A stretch of DNA of 41,950 nt from Acinetobacter sp. (GTDB lineage: Bacteria > Pseudomonadota > Gammaproteobacteria > Pseudomonadales > Moraxellaceae): assembly GCA_030152605.1 (NCBI GenBank), contig JASLJB010000298.1, forward strand, positions 1-41,950, written 5' to 3'. A program made the translations under genes and the position numbers. Positions 8,569-16,222 of this stretch are shown here, one piece after another (position 1 is the first letter of the stretch; every line of letters begins with the position of its first letter). The notes under the pieces are model-generated. The model searched no databases, was not told the DNA's origin, and saw only the letters and a program-made list of their open reading frames with translations.

Positions 8569-10662
8569 TTAAAAACTATACACCACACCCAAGTTATAAC
8601 GACGTCCATCCAAGACATAGTTATAACGATCGCGGTCGATTTCTTTATCCAGTAGGTTATAAACCCCTGCCGCAATCTTGATCTGTGGCGTGGCGTTGTA
8701 GTTCACCCCCAGATCGAGCATGGTATAGGCTGGTTTACCCTTGGCCATCGTGGTTCGGCTTAGATAATCCGAAGTCTTACTTTTGTAATTGACCCGCGTC
8801 CATGCCGAGAACTGATCATCGTAGTCCCAATCCAAAGTCGCATTGATCATGTGTTTAGGCATTTCATTTAAGGGTTTGCCTTTGTTTGGACCGCTTTTCT
8901 GTTCAGTATCGGTGTAGGTGTAGTTGCTGTTTAAATTGAACGCTGGACTGATCTGCCAGCCGAATGTGGTTTCAATACCACGCATATTGGCCTTATCCAC
9001 GTTCTCACGTTGACTAACAAAGTCGAAATCCTCACCTAACCAAGGACAGCCTAGACTGCCCGATTCGCCCTGACAGCTCCGGATTTCAGTGATTTTGTCT
9101 TTGAATTCACTATTGAAAATCGTCACACCGGCATTCAGATCATCTTGATTATCCCAGTTAAATGAGACTTCATAGTTGATACTTTGCTCAGGTTTGAGTG
9201 CTGGATTACCGACGATCACCCCCTTACTTTGACCACCACCGGTCGCTTGTCCCCACTCGGCGACCGTGGCACGTAGGGCTGGGGTTTTATAACCCGTCGA
9301 GACCCCACCTTTGATCACCCAATCATCATTCAGTGCCCAGACGCCGTAGACTTTCGGACTCCAGTGGCTACCAAATTTTTCGTCCTTGTCCATACGCAAC
9401 GAGGTATTCAGACTTAAATCGTCAAGCAAGGCCCAACTGTCTTCGGCAAACAGTGCCCAACTATAGCGATCCAGACTGGATACTGGGGTCTTGCCACCGA
9501 TGACCAACTGGTTGCCCAAGTCATCTAATTCCTCTTTGAGATACATCCCGCCGAGGCTTAATGCGTGGGCGCCGAGTTGTATCTGATTGATACTATTGAA
9601 CGTTGTATTGACGGCCTCCATATTGCGTGAGGGATTTTCATTTTCCTCGCGCTGTAGATAAGAATGGCTATCCACAGGGCCAAACTCACCACGGTGACTC
9701 AGGGTATATTCGGTACGATAATAGTCACTACGTGAGTCCTTTGGGTAGATCCCTTTGGCATTGGGTTTATTGGCGATGGTTTTACCCACGTTTTGATCAC
9801 GGTTTTGAATGGAACGTTGATATTCAAGATCAATCGTATGCAGATCATTCGGGGTGAGACTTAAGCTGGCACCACCCGCGCGCATTTTTTGTTTGTTATA
9901 GCCGCCAATGATGTCGTCTTCCTGACGCTGTGAAAACAAGGCATTGGCTTTAAAACCAAGAAGATTATCGATCAAAGGGCCTGAAACAAAGCCATTGGCT
10001 TGGTAGAGGTTTCCTGAGTCTTGGTTTTCTTGCAAAGTGCTATCCAGCTTGACTGAACCGGTCCATGTTGAGCTGGTCTTCTTGGTAATGATATTAATCA
10101 CCCCACCCATGGCATCTGAACCATACAGACCTGACATTGGTCCTCGAATTACTTCGATGCGTTCAATCGCCCCAATCCCCGGCAACCAGCCCTGCTCAAT
10201 CCCCGAGTTATCACTATTTGGGCGCACCGAACGTGAATTGACCTTTTTACCATCTACCATGATCACAGTATAAGCACTGCCCATGCCGCGAATACTGATA
10301 TCACTCGAACTACCACCGCCAGTCACCACCACACCCGGAATATCCTTGAGTGCATCTGTAACATCACGATAGGCTTTTTTATTGATCTGCTCCTGTCCAA
10401 GCACTGAAATCGAGGCCGGGGCTTTTTTGATATTTTGTTCAAAACCACTGGCACTGACCACGATGGTGTCCAGCTTTGTCACCACGGGTGCTGTGGATGA
10501 TGGATTTTCAGCATTTGACGTGGCTGTTGTAGCCGCGACTTGTGCCAATGAGGATGAGGTGTCGGCGGATGAAAGTGGTGTAGATGCTGCTGCACTTGCG
10601 CTCTGCGTCAAGCACGCAAATACTGCTATAGCACAAACTGTTTGGCGTAGACTGTGTGACAT
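8569..10662 (-). CDS. TonB-dependent catecholate siderophore receptor (FepA/CirA-like)
   Basis: A 697-aa outer-membrane receptor predicted to import ferric catecholate siderophores using TonB energy. A signal peptide (MSHSLRQTV to QSASA) precedes a TonB-box-like segment DTIVVSASGFEQ. The plug domain follows with APASISVLGQEQI, DALKDIPGVVVTGG, DISIRGM, ERIEVIRGPMSGLYGSDAMGG and INIITKK, which match the FepA/CirA group closely. The rest is the 22-strand barrel, ending in aromatic Phe (VVYSF) as barrel proteins do. The ATG at 10662 is chosen over the frame opening at 10728 because GGGAA lies eight bases upstream and the signal peptide begins there. A Fur-like box and promoter lie upstream. The exact ligand (enterobactin, linear dihydroxybenzoyl-serine or other) cannot be read from sequence. 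No siderophore biosynthesis gene is nearby. Confidence 0.9.
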   Translation of the reverse strand: MSHSLRQTVCAIAVFACLTQSASAAASTPLSSADTSSSLAQVAATTATSNAENPSSTAPVVTKLDTIVVSASGFEQNIKKAPASISVLGQEQINKKAYRDVTDALKDIPGVVVTGGGSSSDISIRGMGSAYTVIMVDGKKVNSRSVRPNSDNSGIEQGWLPGIGAIERIEVIRGPMSGLYGSDAMGGVINIITKKTSSTWTGSVKLDSTLQENQDSGNLYQANGFVSGPLIDNLLGFKANALFSQRQEDDIIGGYNKQKMRAGGASLSLTPNDLHTIDLEYQRSIQNRDQNVGKTIANKPNAKGIYPKDSRSDYYRTEYTLSHRGEFGPVDSHSYLQREENENPSRNMEAVNTTFNSINQIQLGAHALSLGGMYLKEELDDLGNQLVIGGKTPVSSLDRYSWALFAEDSWALLDDLSLNTSLRMDKDEKFGSHWSPKVYGVWALNDDWVIKGGVSTGYKTPALRATVAEWGQATGGGQSKGVIVGNPALKPEQSINYEVSFNWDNQDDLNAGVTIFNSEFKDKITEIRSCQGESGSLGCPWLGEDFDFVSQRENVDKANMRGIETTFGWQISPAFNLNSNYTYTDTEQKSGPNKGKPLNEMPKHMINATLDWDYDDQFSAWTRVNYKSKTSDYLSRTTMAKGKPAYTMLDLGVNYNATPQIKIAAGVYNLLDKEIDRDRYNYVLDGRRYNLGVVYSF

Positions 10663-10726
10663 AGTCGTATTCCCAAATGTCGAGTAATGAATAGATTGTG
10701 AATGAATTGTGAATTTTACCCGACGC

Positions 10727-10754
10727 ATTGTAACAAATGAGAATGAATCATCAA
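10727..10754 (-). promoter_or_regulatory. Probable promoter of the siderophore receptor gene
   Basis: On the minus strand, TTGATG (10754-10749) and TACAAT (10732-10727) are separated by 16 bases, about 65 bases before the chosen ATG. The Fur-like box abuts the -35 element. Confidence 0.5.
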
Positions 10755-10755
10755 G

Positions 10756-10770
10756 TGATATTGATTATCA
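10756..10770. promoter_or_regulatory. Fur-like operator
   Basis: The 15-mer TGATATTGATTATCA matches the 7-1-7 Fur consensus TGATAATNATTATCA at all but one of the specified bases. It lies immediately upstream of the receptor's probable -35, where Fur bound to iron would block transcription. Confidence 0.72.
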
Positions 10771-10820
10771 TTTGATTAAATAAAATAGACTTACAAACTA
10801 AAATATTGAATTTCAAGAAT

Positions 10821-10848
10821 AAAAAAAACCTCCCATTCGGGAGGTTTT
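10821..10848 (-). terminator. Rho-independent terminator after nfuA
   Basis: A 10-bp stem (AAAACCTCCC with its complement) and an ATTC loop. Read on the minus strand it ends in a run of eight T, which suits the nfuA transcript coming from the right. It separates nfuA from the receptor gene. Confidence 0.85.
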
Positions 10849-10897
10849 GATTTTTTAATACAGGAGAAGCTTTAAAATACGTCGCGACTCGGCAGCA

Positions 10898-11536
10898 TTA
10901 TTTAAAATAAGCACCTTCGGCTTGGCTATGATCCGTTTGATCCACCACACGGCTCAGCTCTGGAATATGCTCTTTCAATGTGGTTTCTACACCTTGTTTC
11001 AGGGTCACATCAATCGCTGAACAACCTTGGCAACCGCCGCCAAATTTAAGTACTGCGGTCAAACCGTGAGTTTCATCTTCTTGGACTTCAACCAAAGCAC
11101 AGTTACCACCATGCCCTGCAAGTCCAGGATTGATTTCAGCTTGTAAAACATAGGTGATGCGCTCTTCAATCGATGCATCAGGACCGACGCGTGGCACTTT
11201 AGAGTTCGGTGCACGGAAGGTCAATTGACCGCCAAAACGGTCTTTGTTGTAATCGATCACCGCATCTTTGAGATAGGGAATCGAAGGAGAATCAATATAT
11301 GCAGGAAAATCAGGATACTCTTGCTGATAATCAGTCGGTACGACTTCCTCTGGGGTACTATAAGCCATACAACATTCAGCACGTGGTGTCCCCGCATTTT
11401 CAACGAATACACGAACGCCCATGCCAGCCGTTCCTTGTTTTTCGAGGAGATCTTTTAGATACTCTTGTGCATTTGGGGTAATCAATAAATTTGGAATTTC
11501 TTCTGCAACTGCAGTGCTGATGTTCTCAGTCGTCAT
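10898..11536 (-). CDS. nfuA: Fe-S biogenesis protein NfuA
   Basis: A 212-aa Fe-S carrier protein that receives a [4Fe-4S] cluster and delivers it to target enzymes, especially under oxidative stress or iron limitation. Two domains are seen: an N-terminal degenerate A-type (IscA-like) carrier domain (about residues 15-110, opening with LLITPNAQEYLKDLL), and a C-terminal Nfu domain with the cluster-binding CxxC in GGGCQGCSAIDVTLKQG. Length matches the family. GAGGA lies about eight bases before the ATG at 11536. It is transcribed away from the neighbouring rhomboid gene and ends at a strong terminator. Its place beside a siderophore receptor fits iron use but may be coincidence. Confidence 0.95.
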   Translation of the reverse strand: MTTENISTAVAEEIPNLLITPNAQEYLKDLLEKQGTAGMGVRVFVENAGTPRAECCMAYSTPEEVVPTDYQQEYPDFPAYIDSPSIPYLKDAVIDYNKDRFGGQLTFRAPNSKVPRVGPDASIEERITYVLQAEINPGLAGHGGNCALVEVQEDETHGLTAVLKFGGGCQGCSAIDVTLKQGVETTLKEHIPELSRVVDQTDHSQAEGAYFK

Positions 11537-11692
11537 AACTTTTTCCTCACGCTGAAGTTGTCATTCTAACTGAAGATGAGGCAGTTTTATATTAAATCAA
11601 CTAAAACTGTCGGAATTAATCAAAATTAGCGTCATCCAATGCAATGCATGGCATTATGTTGGCTAAATAAATTCTTTTTATTGTGAATTTTT

Positions 11693-12310
11693 ATGTTGAA
11701 TCTACCTTTTAATCATACAGTTACACTGATTATTATAACCGTCATTGTCTCTTTAATGGCCTTTAACTCGCCGCAACTCAAAGCACGCCTGATATTTTGG
11801 CCACCTGCGATGCAGCAAGGACAATATGATCGCTTCATTAGCCATGGCTTTGTGCATGCCGATGGCGCGCATCTGTTGTTCAATATGATTACCCTGTTTT
11901 TCTTTGGCAGCATCATTGAAAACTTTTATCGCCAATATCTATTTGAAATGGGCTTTGTGCTGTTTTATTTGGGGGGATTAATTTTTGCGATCTTGCCAAG
12001 TTATTTAAAACATAAAAATGACGCACGTTGGGCCAGTTTAGGTGCTTCGGGTGCAGTTTCCGCAGTCTTGTTTGCCTATATCTTATTTGCCCCTTGGAAA
12101 CTGATCTTTGTGTTTTTTATCCCTGTGCCTGCGATTGTATTTGCCTTCTTATATGTGGGCTATAGCATCTGGGCCGGCAAGCGCAATAATGACAATATCA
12201 ACCACAGTGCACATTTATGGGGGGCTGCCTACGGCATCGTGGTCACGATCTTGATTGAACCGCGCGTTCTGCCGATGTTCTTAGAAAAGCTGATCAATAT
12301 TCCATTTTAA
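11693..12310 (+). CDS. Rhomboid family intramembrane protease, short form
   Basis: A 205-aa membrane protein with about six transmembrane segments, close to the minimal rhomboid core. The nucleophile Ser119 is in GASGAVSAV and the catalytic His174 in NHSAHLWGA. The conserved His-containing segment GFVHADGAHLLFNM lies in the first half. It should cleave transmembrane helices of unknown partners. The ATG at 11693 begins a first hydrophobic helix almost directly; no strong ribosome binding site is visible upstream. It is divergent from nfuA. It differs clearly from the longer rhomboid at 11-823, so the two are paralogues rather than a recent duplication. Confidence 0.92.
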   Translation: MLNLPFNHTVTLIIITVIVSLMAFNSPQLKARLIFWPPAMQQGQYDRFISHGFVHADGAHLLFNMITLFFFGSIIENFYRQYLFEMGFVLFYLGGLIFAILPSYLKHKNDARWASLGASGAVSAVLFAYILFAPWKLIFVFFIPVPAIVFAFLYVGYSIWAGKRNNDNINHSAHLWGAAYGIVVTILIEPRVLPMFLEKLINIPF

Positions 12311-12462
12311 AACTTGAGCTTTAGCATCAGCGCAATCACTACGCTAGTGTAGATTTACGTTTCGCTACCACTTTGTCACTTTATGCTAGCCCATCGTAGG
12401 GTGTCACGTAGATAATGTATACAACTGTATATTTTATCCTGATTAAGCATAGAGTTTCTCAC

Positions 12463-13998
12463 ATGTCGAACGTATTAGATGGAATCCAATTTAGTGTCGA
12501 TCCGCACACACAAAAAAATAGTAGCTCCAGTATCGGTAAAGCCATTCTCTCTGAGGCTTTATCGACGGTAGATCATCAACATGCGCAACAGGTACTCGGA
12601 GAAAAAAACTGGCGTAAAAATTACCCACGCTACTTTAAATGTTTAGTTGAACATGGGATTCGTTCGGCCCAAGACAGTATCACCATTGCAGAACAGGGCT
12701 TGCACAAAGCCCAACACAGTTTTGACTTTTATCGCCAAGGCCAACGTTATTTGCTCAAAGATGTCATGGACATCGCTGCAATTGATCAGCTGCACAGTGT
12801 CAAAATCCAAGGCCAAAGCCAAGCCGCGCCGGAATGGTATATCCCCTATCAAGGTCAGAATCTCACTGGCACTGCACTGCTTGATCAGGTCGAGCGCTGG
12901 CTAGAACAAGGGATTATTGAACAAAGTCATGCCGATGCGTTGAAACGTGTGCATGCCCATCCCGAATGGCTCGACCTCTCTGAGCGTAGCATGGTGTTGT
13001 TTGGTGCAGGATCAGAAGCGGGACCACTGAAATGGTTAGCAAAATGGAAAGCCAATATCATCGCCATTGACCTGCCCAATCCCAAAGTTTGGGAAAAAAT
13101 CATCGCGATCGTCGAAGCCGGCAACGCCACCCTGTATGCACCGAGTCAGCACGCTGTTTCAGCCGAGGCCACGCCAGCCGAGATCCAAGCCCAGCTTGGT
13201 GCCAATTTACTAACCCAAACACCCGAGATCGCACATTGGCTGGCGCAAAACCCACATCAGCTGGATTTGGCCGCGATTGCCTATCTCGATGGTGAAAAAC
13301 ATGTCCGTGTTTCGATGGCGATGGACTGTATCGTCAATTATGTCAGCCAACAAAAACCTGATACATCACTGATGTATATGTGCACCCCCACCGATGTCTA
13401 TGCGATTCCGCAGCATACGGTGAGCCATGCCCAACAAAAATATCAAAAACGTTCAAAAGTCGAACGTATCCTGAGCAAAGGCATCTCGACCTTGAGTATG
13501 CGTCAAATGTTCCAAAGCAGTGACCAACAGCTAATCGCCTCGGACAATAACAAGTCCTATGGCATTGCCGACTGTATCGTGGTGGAGCAAGGGCCAAACT
13601 ATGCCTTGGCCAAACGTATTCAACAGTGGCGCGCCACCTTGGCTCGTCATCAGGGGCAACAGGTCAGTATCAATATCGCACCATCGACCACCACCCGTTC
13701 GGTGGTGAAAAATCCATTACTCAAAGCGGCATTCCAAGGCGCGAGCCTGTTTGATGTAGAGGCTTTTGAACCGGATACCACCAATGCCATCATGGCCGCG
13801 TTATGGGTACATGATCTGTGTCATGCCGACGCTTTGGCTAACCCCAACAACGCGCTCGAACATCCTTTGGAGTTAATCATGGATGCAGCCAACCACGGCG
13901 GTTTATGGCATGTCGGGTATCTGGCGCGTACTGCACTGCCTTTTGCTGCGCTATATGGCTTTGCCAAAGACAAAAGTCCATTTAAAAAGATGCGCTAA
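12463..13998 (+). CDS. Uncharacterised 511-aa protein with Rossmann-like motif
   Basis: No named family is recognised. The protein is soluble, without signal peptide. In the centre, MVLFGAGSEAGPLKWL (Gly181, Gly183, Gly187) is followed by a second strand ending in Asp203 (IIAIDLPNP), an arrangement typical of a dinucleotide- or S-adenosylmethionine-binding Rossmann fold. The N-terminal part contains LGEKNWRKNYPRYFKCLVEHGIRSAQDSI; the C-terminal part has IAPSTTTRSVVKNPLLKAAFQGA and DAANHGGLWHVGYLARTALPFAALYG. The frame opens at 12415, but the ATG at 12463 is preferred for the Ser-rich start MSNVLDGIQ; no strong ribosome binding site helps. A bidirectional terminator follows. It may be a dehydrogenase or methyltransferase relative, but that is only motif-based inference. 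Confidence 0.8.
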   Translation: MSNVLDGIQFSVDPHTQKNSSSSIGKAILSEALSTVDHQHAQQVLGEKNWRKNYPRYFKCLVEHGIRSAQDSITIAEQGLHKAQHSFDFYRQGQRYLLKDVMDIAAIDQLHSVKIQGQSQAAPEWYIPYQGQNLTGTALLDQVERWLEQGIIEQSHADALKRVHAHPEWLDLSERSMVLFGAGSEAGPLKWLAKWKANIIAIDLPNPKVWEKIIAIVEAGNATLYAPSQHAVSAEATPAEIQAQLGANLLTQTPEIAHWLAQNPHQLDLAAIAYLDGEKHVRVSMAMDCIVNYVSQQKPDTSLMYMCTPTDVYAIPQHTVSHAQQKYQKRSKVERILSKGISTLSMRQMFQSSDQQLIASDNNKSYGIADCIVVEQGPNYALAKRIQQWRATLARHQGQQVSINIAPSTTTRSVVKNPLLKAAFQGASLFDVEAFEPDTTNAIMAALWVHDLCHADALANPNNALEHPLELIMDAANHGGLWHVGYLARTALPFAALYGFAKDKSPFKKMR

Positions 13999-14091
13999 GC
14001 AACTCACAGCAGCAGAGAGATTGAGGTCAAATCAAACCCCATCACCATTGGCTCAATAAAACCATTTACTAAATAAAAAATTATCACCCAC

Positions 14092-14121
14092 AAAAAAGCG
14101 CTGCCATTGCAGCGCTTTTTT
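14092..14121. terminator. Bidirectional rho-independent terminator
   Basis: A 13-bp stem (AAAAAAGCGCTGC and its complement) with a CATT loop is flanked by an A run and a T run. It lies between the convergent 511-aa gene and the phosphate transporter gene. Confidence 0.88.
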
Positions 14122-14149
14122 TGCTTATCCGTTGAAGTGTCTTCAGTGC

Positions 14150-15775
14150 TTAAACAAATACTTTCAGCAACAACCAATACAGGCCGCCCGATAAACAAAT
14201 CGTGACCGGTAAGGTAAAGATCCATGCTGACAAAATCGTTTTCACCGTATTAAAGTTCAAGCCCGATTTATTGGCAACCATGGTCCCTGCAACCGCACTG
14301 TTCAATACATGCGTGGTGGACACTGGCATACCAAAACCATCTGCAGCTGCGATGGTCGACATCGCCACCAACTCAGCAGACATGCCTTGACCATAAGTCA
14401 TATGATGCTTACCGATGCGCTCACCGACAGTCACCACGATACGTTTCCAACCCACCATGGTGCCTAGACCCAATGCCAATGCAACAGCGACTTTCACCCA
14501 AGTCGGGATGTACTGTAAGAAAGCATCCAAATGGGTGCGATATTCTTTGACTGATTTGGCTTGGCTTTCGCTCATTTCAGGCAATTTCTTTTCTTTTTCC
14601 AAGCGTTTAAACGTCGTGGTGCTCAAGTACATGTCGTTACGAATCGCATTGACCGCTTGTTCAGGAATCTCTTTTAAATCACCATACTGACCAACACGCG
14701 CACCCAAATGATCGGTTAAACTCGCCAATGCCGGTATTACTTCTGCATTGCTTTCTTTGGTTTGAATATAAGTGGTCAGGATTTGACGTGCTTTTTCGTC
14801 TGGAATGTCTTCATGATTGGCATAAATCGCTGTCGCAGTTTGACTCGACAACTGATTAAAGCTTTGAATATGTTCATGATCTAAGCTTTTATTTAGGGAG
14901 TAAGCCAAAGGGACTAAACCGATCAAAATCAACATGATCAAGCCCATGCCTTTTTGACCATCGTTAGAGCCATGCGCAAAACTGACACCGGTACAGGTAA
15001 AGATCAGAATGGCACGAATAACTGGTGGTGGTGGCTTGTTGCCCACAGGCGGTTGGAACAATTCCAGTTGGCGTTTAAATACTTTTTTCACCAACACGAA
15101 CAATACCGCAGCAAAAGCAAAACCAATCAAGGGTGAGAACAATAGGGCTTTACCCACTTTCATCACCTGATCCATATCGATGCCACTGGCACCGCTACCC
15201 GCGTGCAGCACATAGTTCATGATGCCCACACCCAGAATCGAACCAATCAGGGTATGCGAACTCGATGCTGGAATGCCCATCACCCAAGTCCCCAAGTTCC
15301 ACATGATGGCGGCAATCAGCATCGCAAATACCATCGCGAAGCCTGCACCACTGCCCACGTTCATGATCAATTCAACAGGGAGTAAGGCAATAATCCCATA
15401 AGCCACGGCGCCACTGGCGACCATCACCCCGAGGAAGTTACAAAACCCAGCCCACATCACTGCGACTGGCGCAGGTAAGGCATTGGTATAAATCACGGTC
15501 GCGACCGCGTTGGCCGTGTCGTGAAAACCATTGACAAACTCAAAACCCAAGGCAATAAACAATGCCGTCGAGAGTAAAACAACAGAATAAAGACTCAGGG
15601 GCGGCACATGTGATAAATCAGCGCTGACCTGAACACCGATATAAATCAGTGTGGCAATAATTAACGTGAAAAACACCGGCATAAAAAATTTCGGTGTAGG
15701 TACGTGAACATTCGTCGATTTTGTAGACGGCACAGGCGATGCCGAATCTGAAGCAGGAGGATGTTTTAAATTCAT
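14150..15775 (-). CDS. PiT-family inorganic phosphate transporter
   Basis: A 541-aa inner-membrane low-affinity phosphate transporter of the PiT family, which takes up metal-phosphate with protons. The duplicated PiT signatures are present: GFEFVNGFHDTANAVAT in the N-terminal half and GFGMPVSTTHVLNSAVAGTM in the C-terminal half. GSNDGQKGMGLIML marks the start of the second repeat, and the hydrophilic central domain (about residues 290-400) separates the helical halves. The N-terminus has a Ser/Pro-rich cytoplasmic tail of about 35 residues. The start is uncertain: ATG at 15775 is used, but an in-frame GTG at 15805 is possible, and neither has a clear ribosome binding site. No phoU/TIGR00153 gene is adjacent. 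Confidence 0.92.
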   Translation of the reverse strand: MNLKHPPASDSASPVPSTKSTNVHVPTPKFFMPVFFTLIIATLIYIGVQVSADLSHVPPLSLYSVVLLSTALFIALGFEFVNGFHDTANAVATVIYTNALPAPVAVMWAGFCNFLGVMVASGAVAYGIIALLPVELIMNVGSGAGFAMVFAMLIAAIMWNLGTWVMGIPASSSHTLIGSILGVGIMNYVLHAGSGASGIDMDQVMKVGKALLFSPLIGFAFAAVLFVLVKKVFKRQLELFQPPVGNKPPPPVIRAILIFTCTGVSFAHGSNDGQKGMGLIMLILIGLVPLAYSLNKSLDHEHIQSFNQLSSQTATAIYANHEDIPDEKARQILTTYIQTKESNAEVIPALASLTDHLGARVGQYGDLKEIPEQAVNAIRNDMYLSTTTFKRLEKEKKLPEMSESQAKSVKEYRTHLDAFLQYIPTWVKVAVALALGLGTMVGWKRIVVTVGERIGKHHMTYGQGMSAELVAMSTIAAADGFGMPVSTTHVLNSAVAGTMVANKSGLNFNTVKTILSAWIFTLPVTICLSGGLYWLLLKVFV

Positions 15776-15805
15776 GCAGACGGTTAAGCGGATAAAAAAA
15801 TCCAC

Positions 15806-16222
15806 TTATTGTTCAATTAAATTATGACAATTATATGACAAATGCTGAGGCTTTACAGACGTATTTCAGCCGCAAAAGGTTGCTTTAAATGATGTTTTGT
15901 AAACAATTGAGTCACAAAATATATCAAATACAACAACTTAAGCAAAAGCAATACTTTCAAACGCCTGCCTTAATGCTCAGCAACTAAATTGTAATATTAT
16001 CCATTTTTTAAGATTTAGATGCTTTATCTCGCTTATTCTGCACAATATTTATGACAAATTGATGAACATTTAAACAATGCAAAACTTATTTGCTGCGATG
16101 CTTTGTACCAACATCAATTATAGTTTTTGTTTTAGATTGACTTCGCAGTAGCCAAAGCCGCAAAACTGTTCAATTTCTGCTAAAATACGCCCCATTTCAA
16201 ATCTATGTAATTTGGGACCTCT
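15806..16222. other. 417-base AT-rich intergenic region
   Basis: This AT-rich stretch separates the divergent PiT and metH genes. No small gene, tRNA or terminator is seen. I looked for a cobalamin or S-adenosylhomocysteine riboswitch before metH and found no B12-box-like motif or convincing conserved stem set. The only suggested signal is the extended -10 at 16178-16186. Confidence 0.6.
16178..16186 (+). promoter_or_regulatory. Possible extended -10 element for metH
   Basis: TGCTAAAAT fits an extended -10 (TGnTAAAAT) and lies 36 bases before the metH ATG. No good -35 is found 17 bases upstream, which extended -10 promoters tolerate. Confidence 0.4.

Noticed and set aside
11..12310. The two rhomboid genes as a duplicated pair or a single system
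   Set aside because: They are 11 kb apart, differ in length and sequence, and share only the catalytic motifs.
15806..16222. A cobalamin or S-adenosylhomocysteine riboswitch before metH
   Set aside because: No B12-box-like motif or stable multi-stem core was found by eye.
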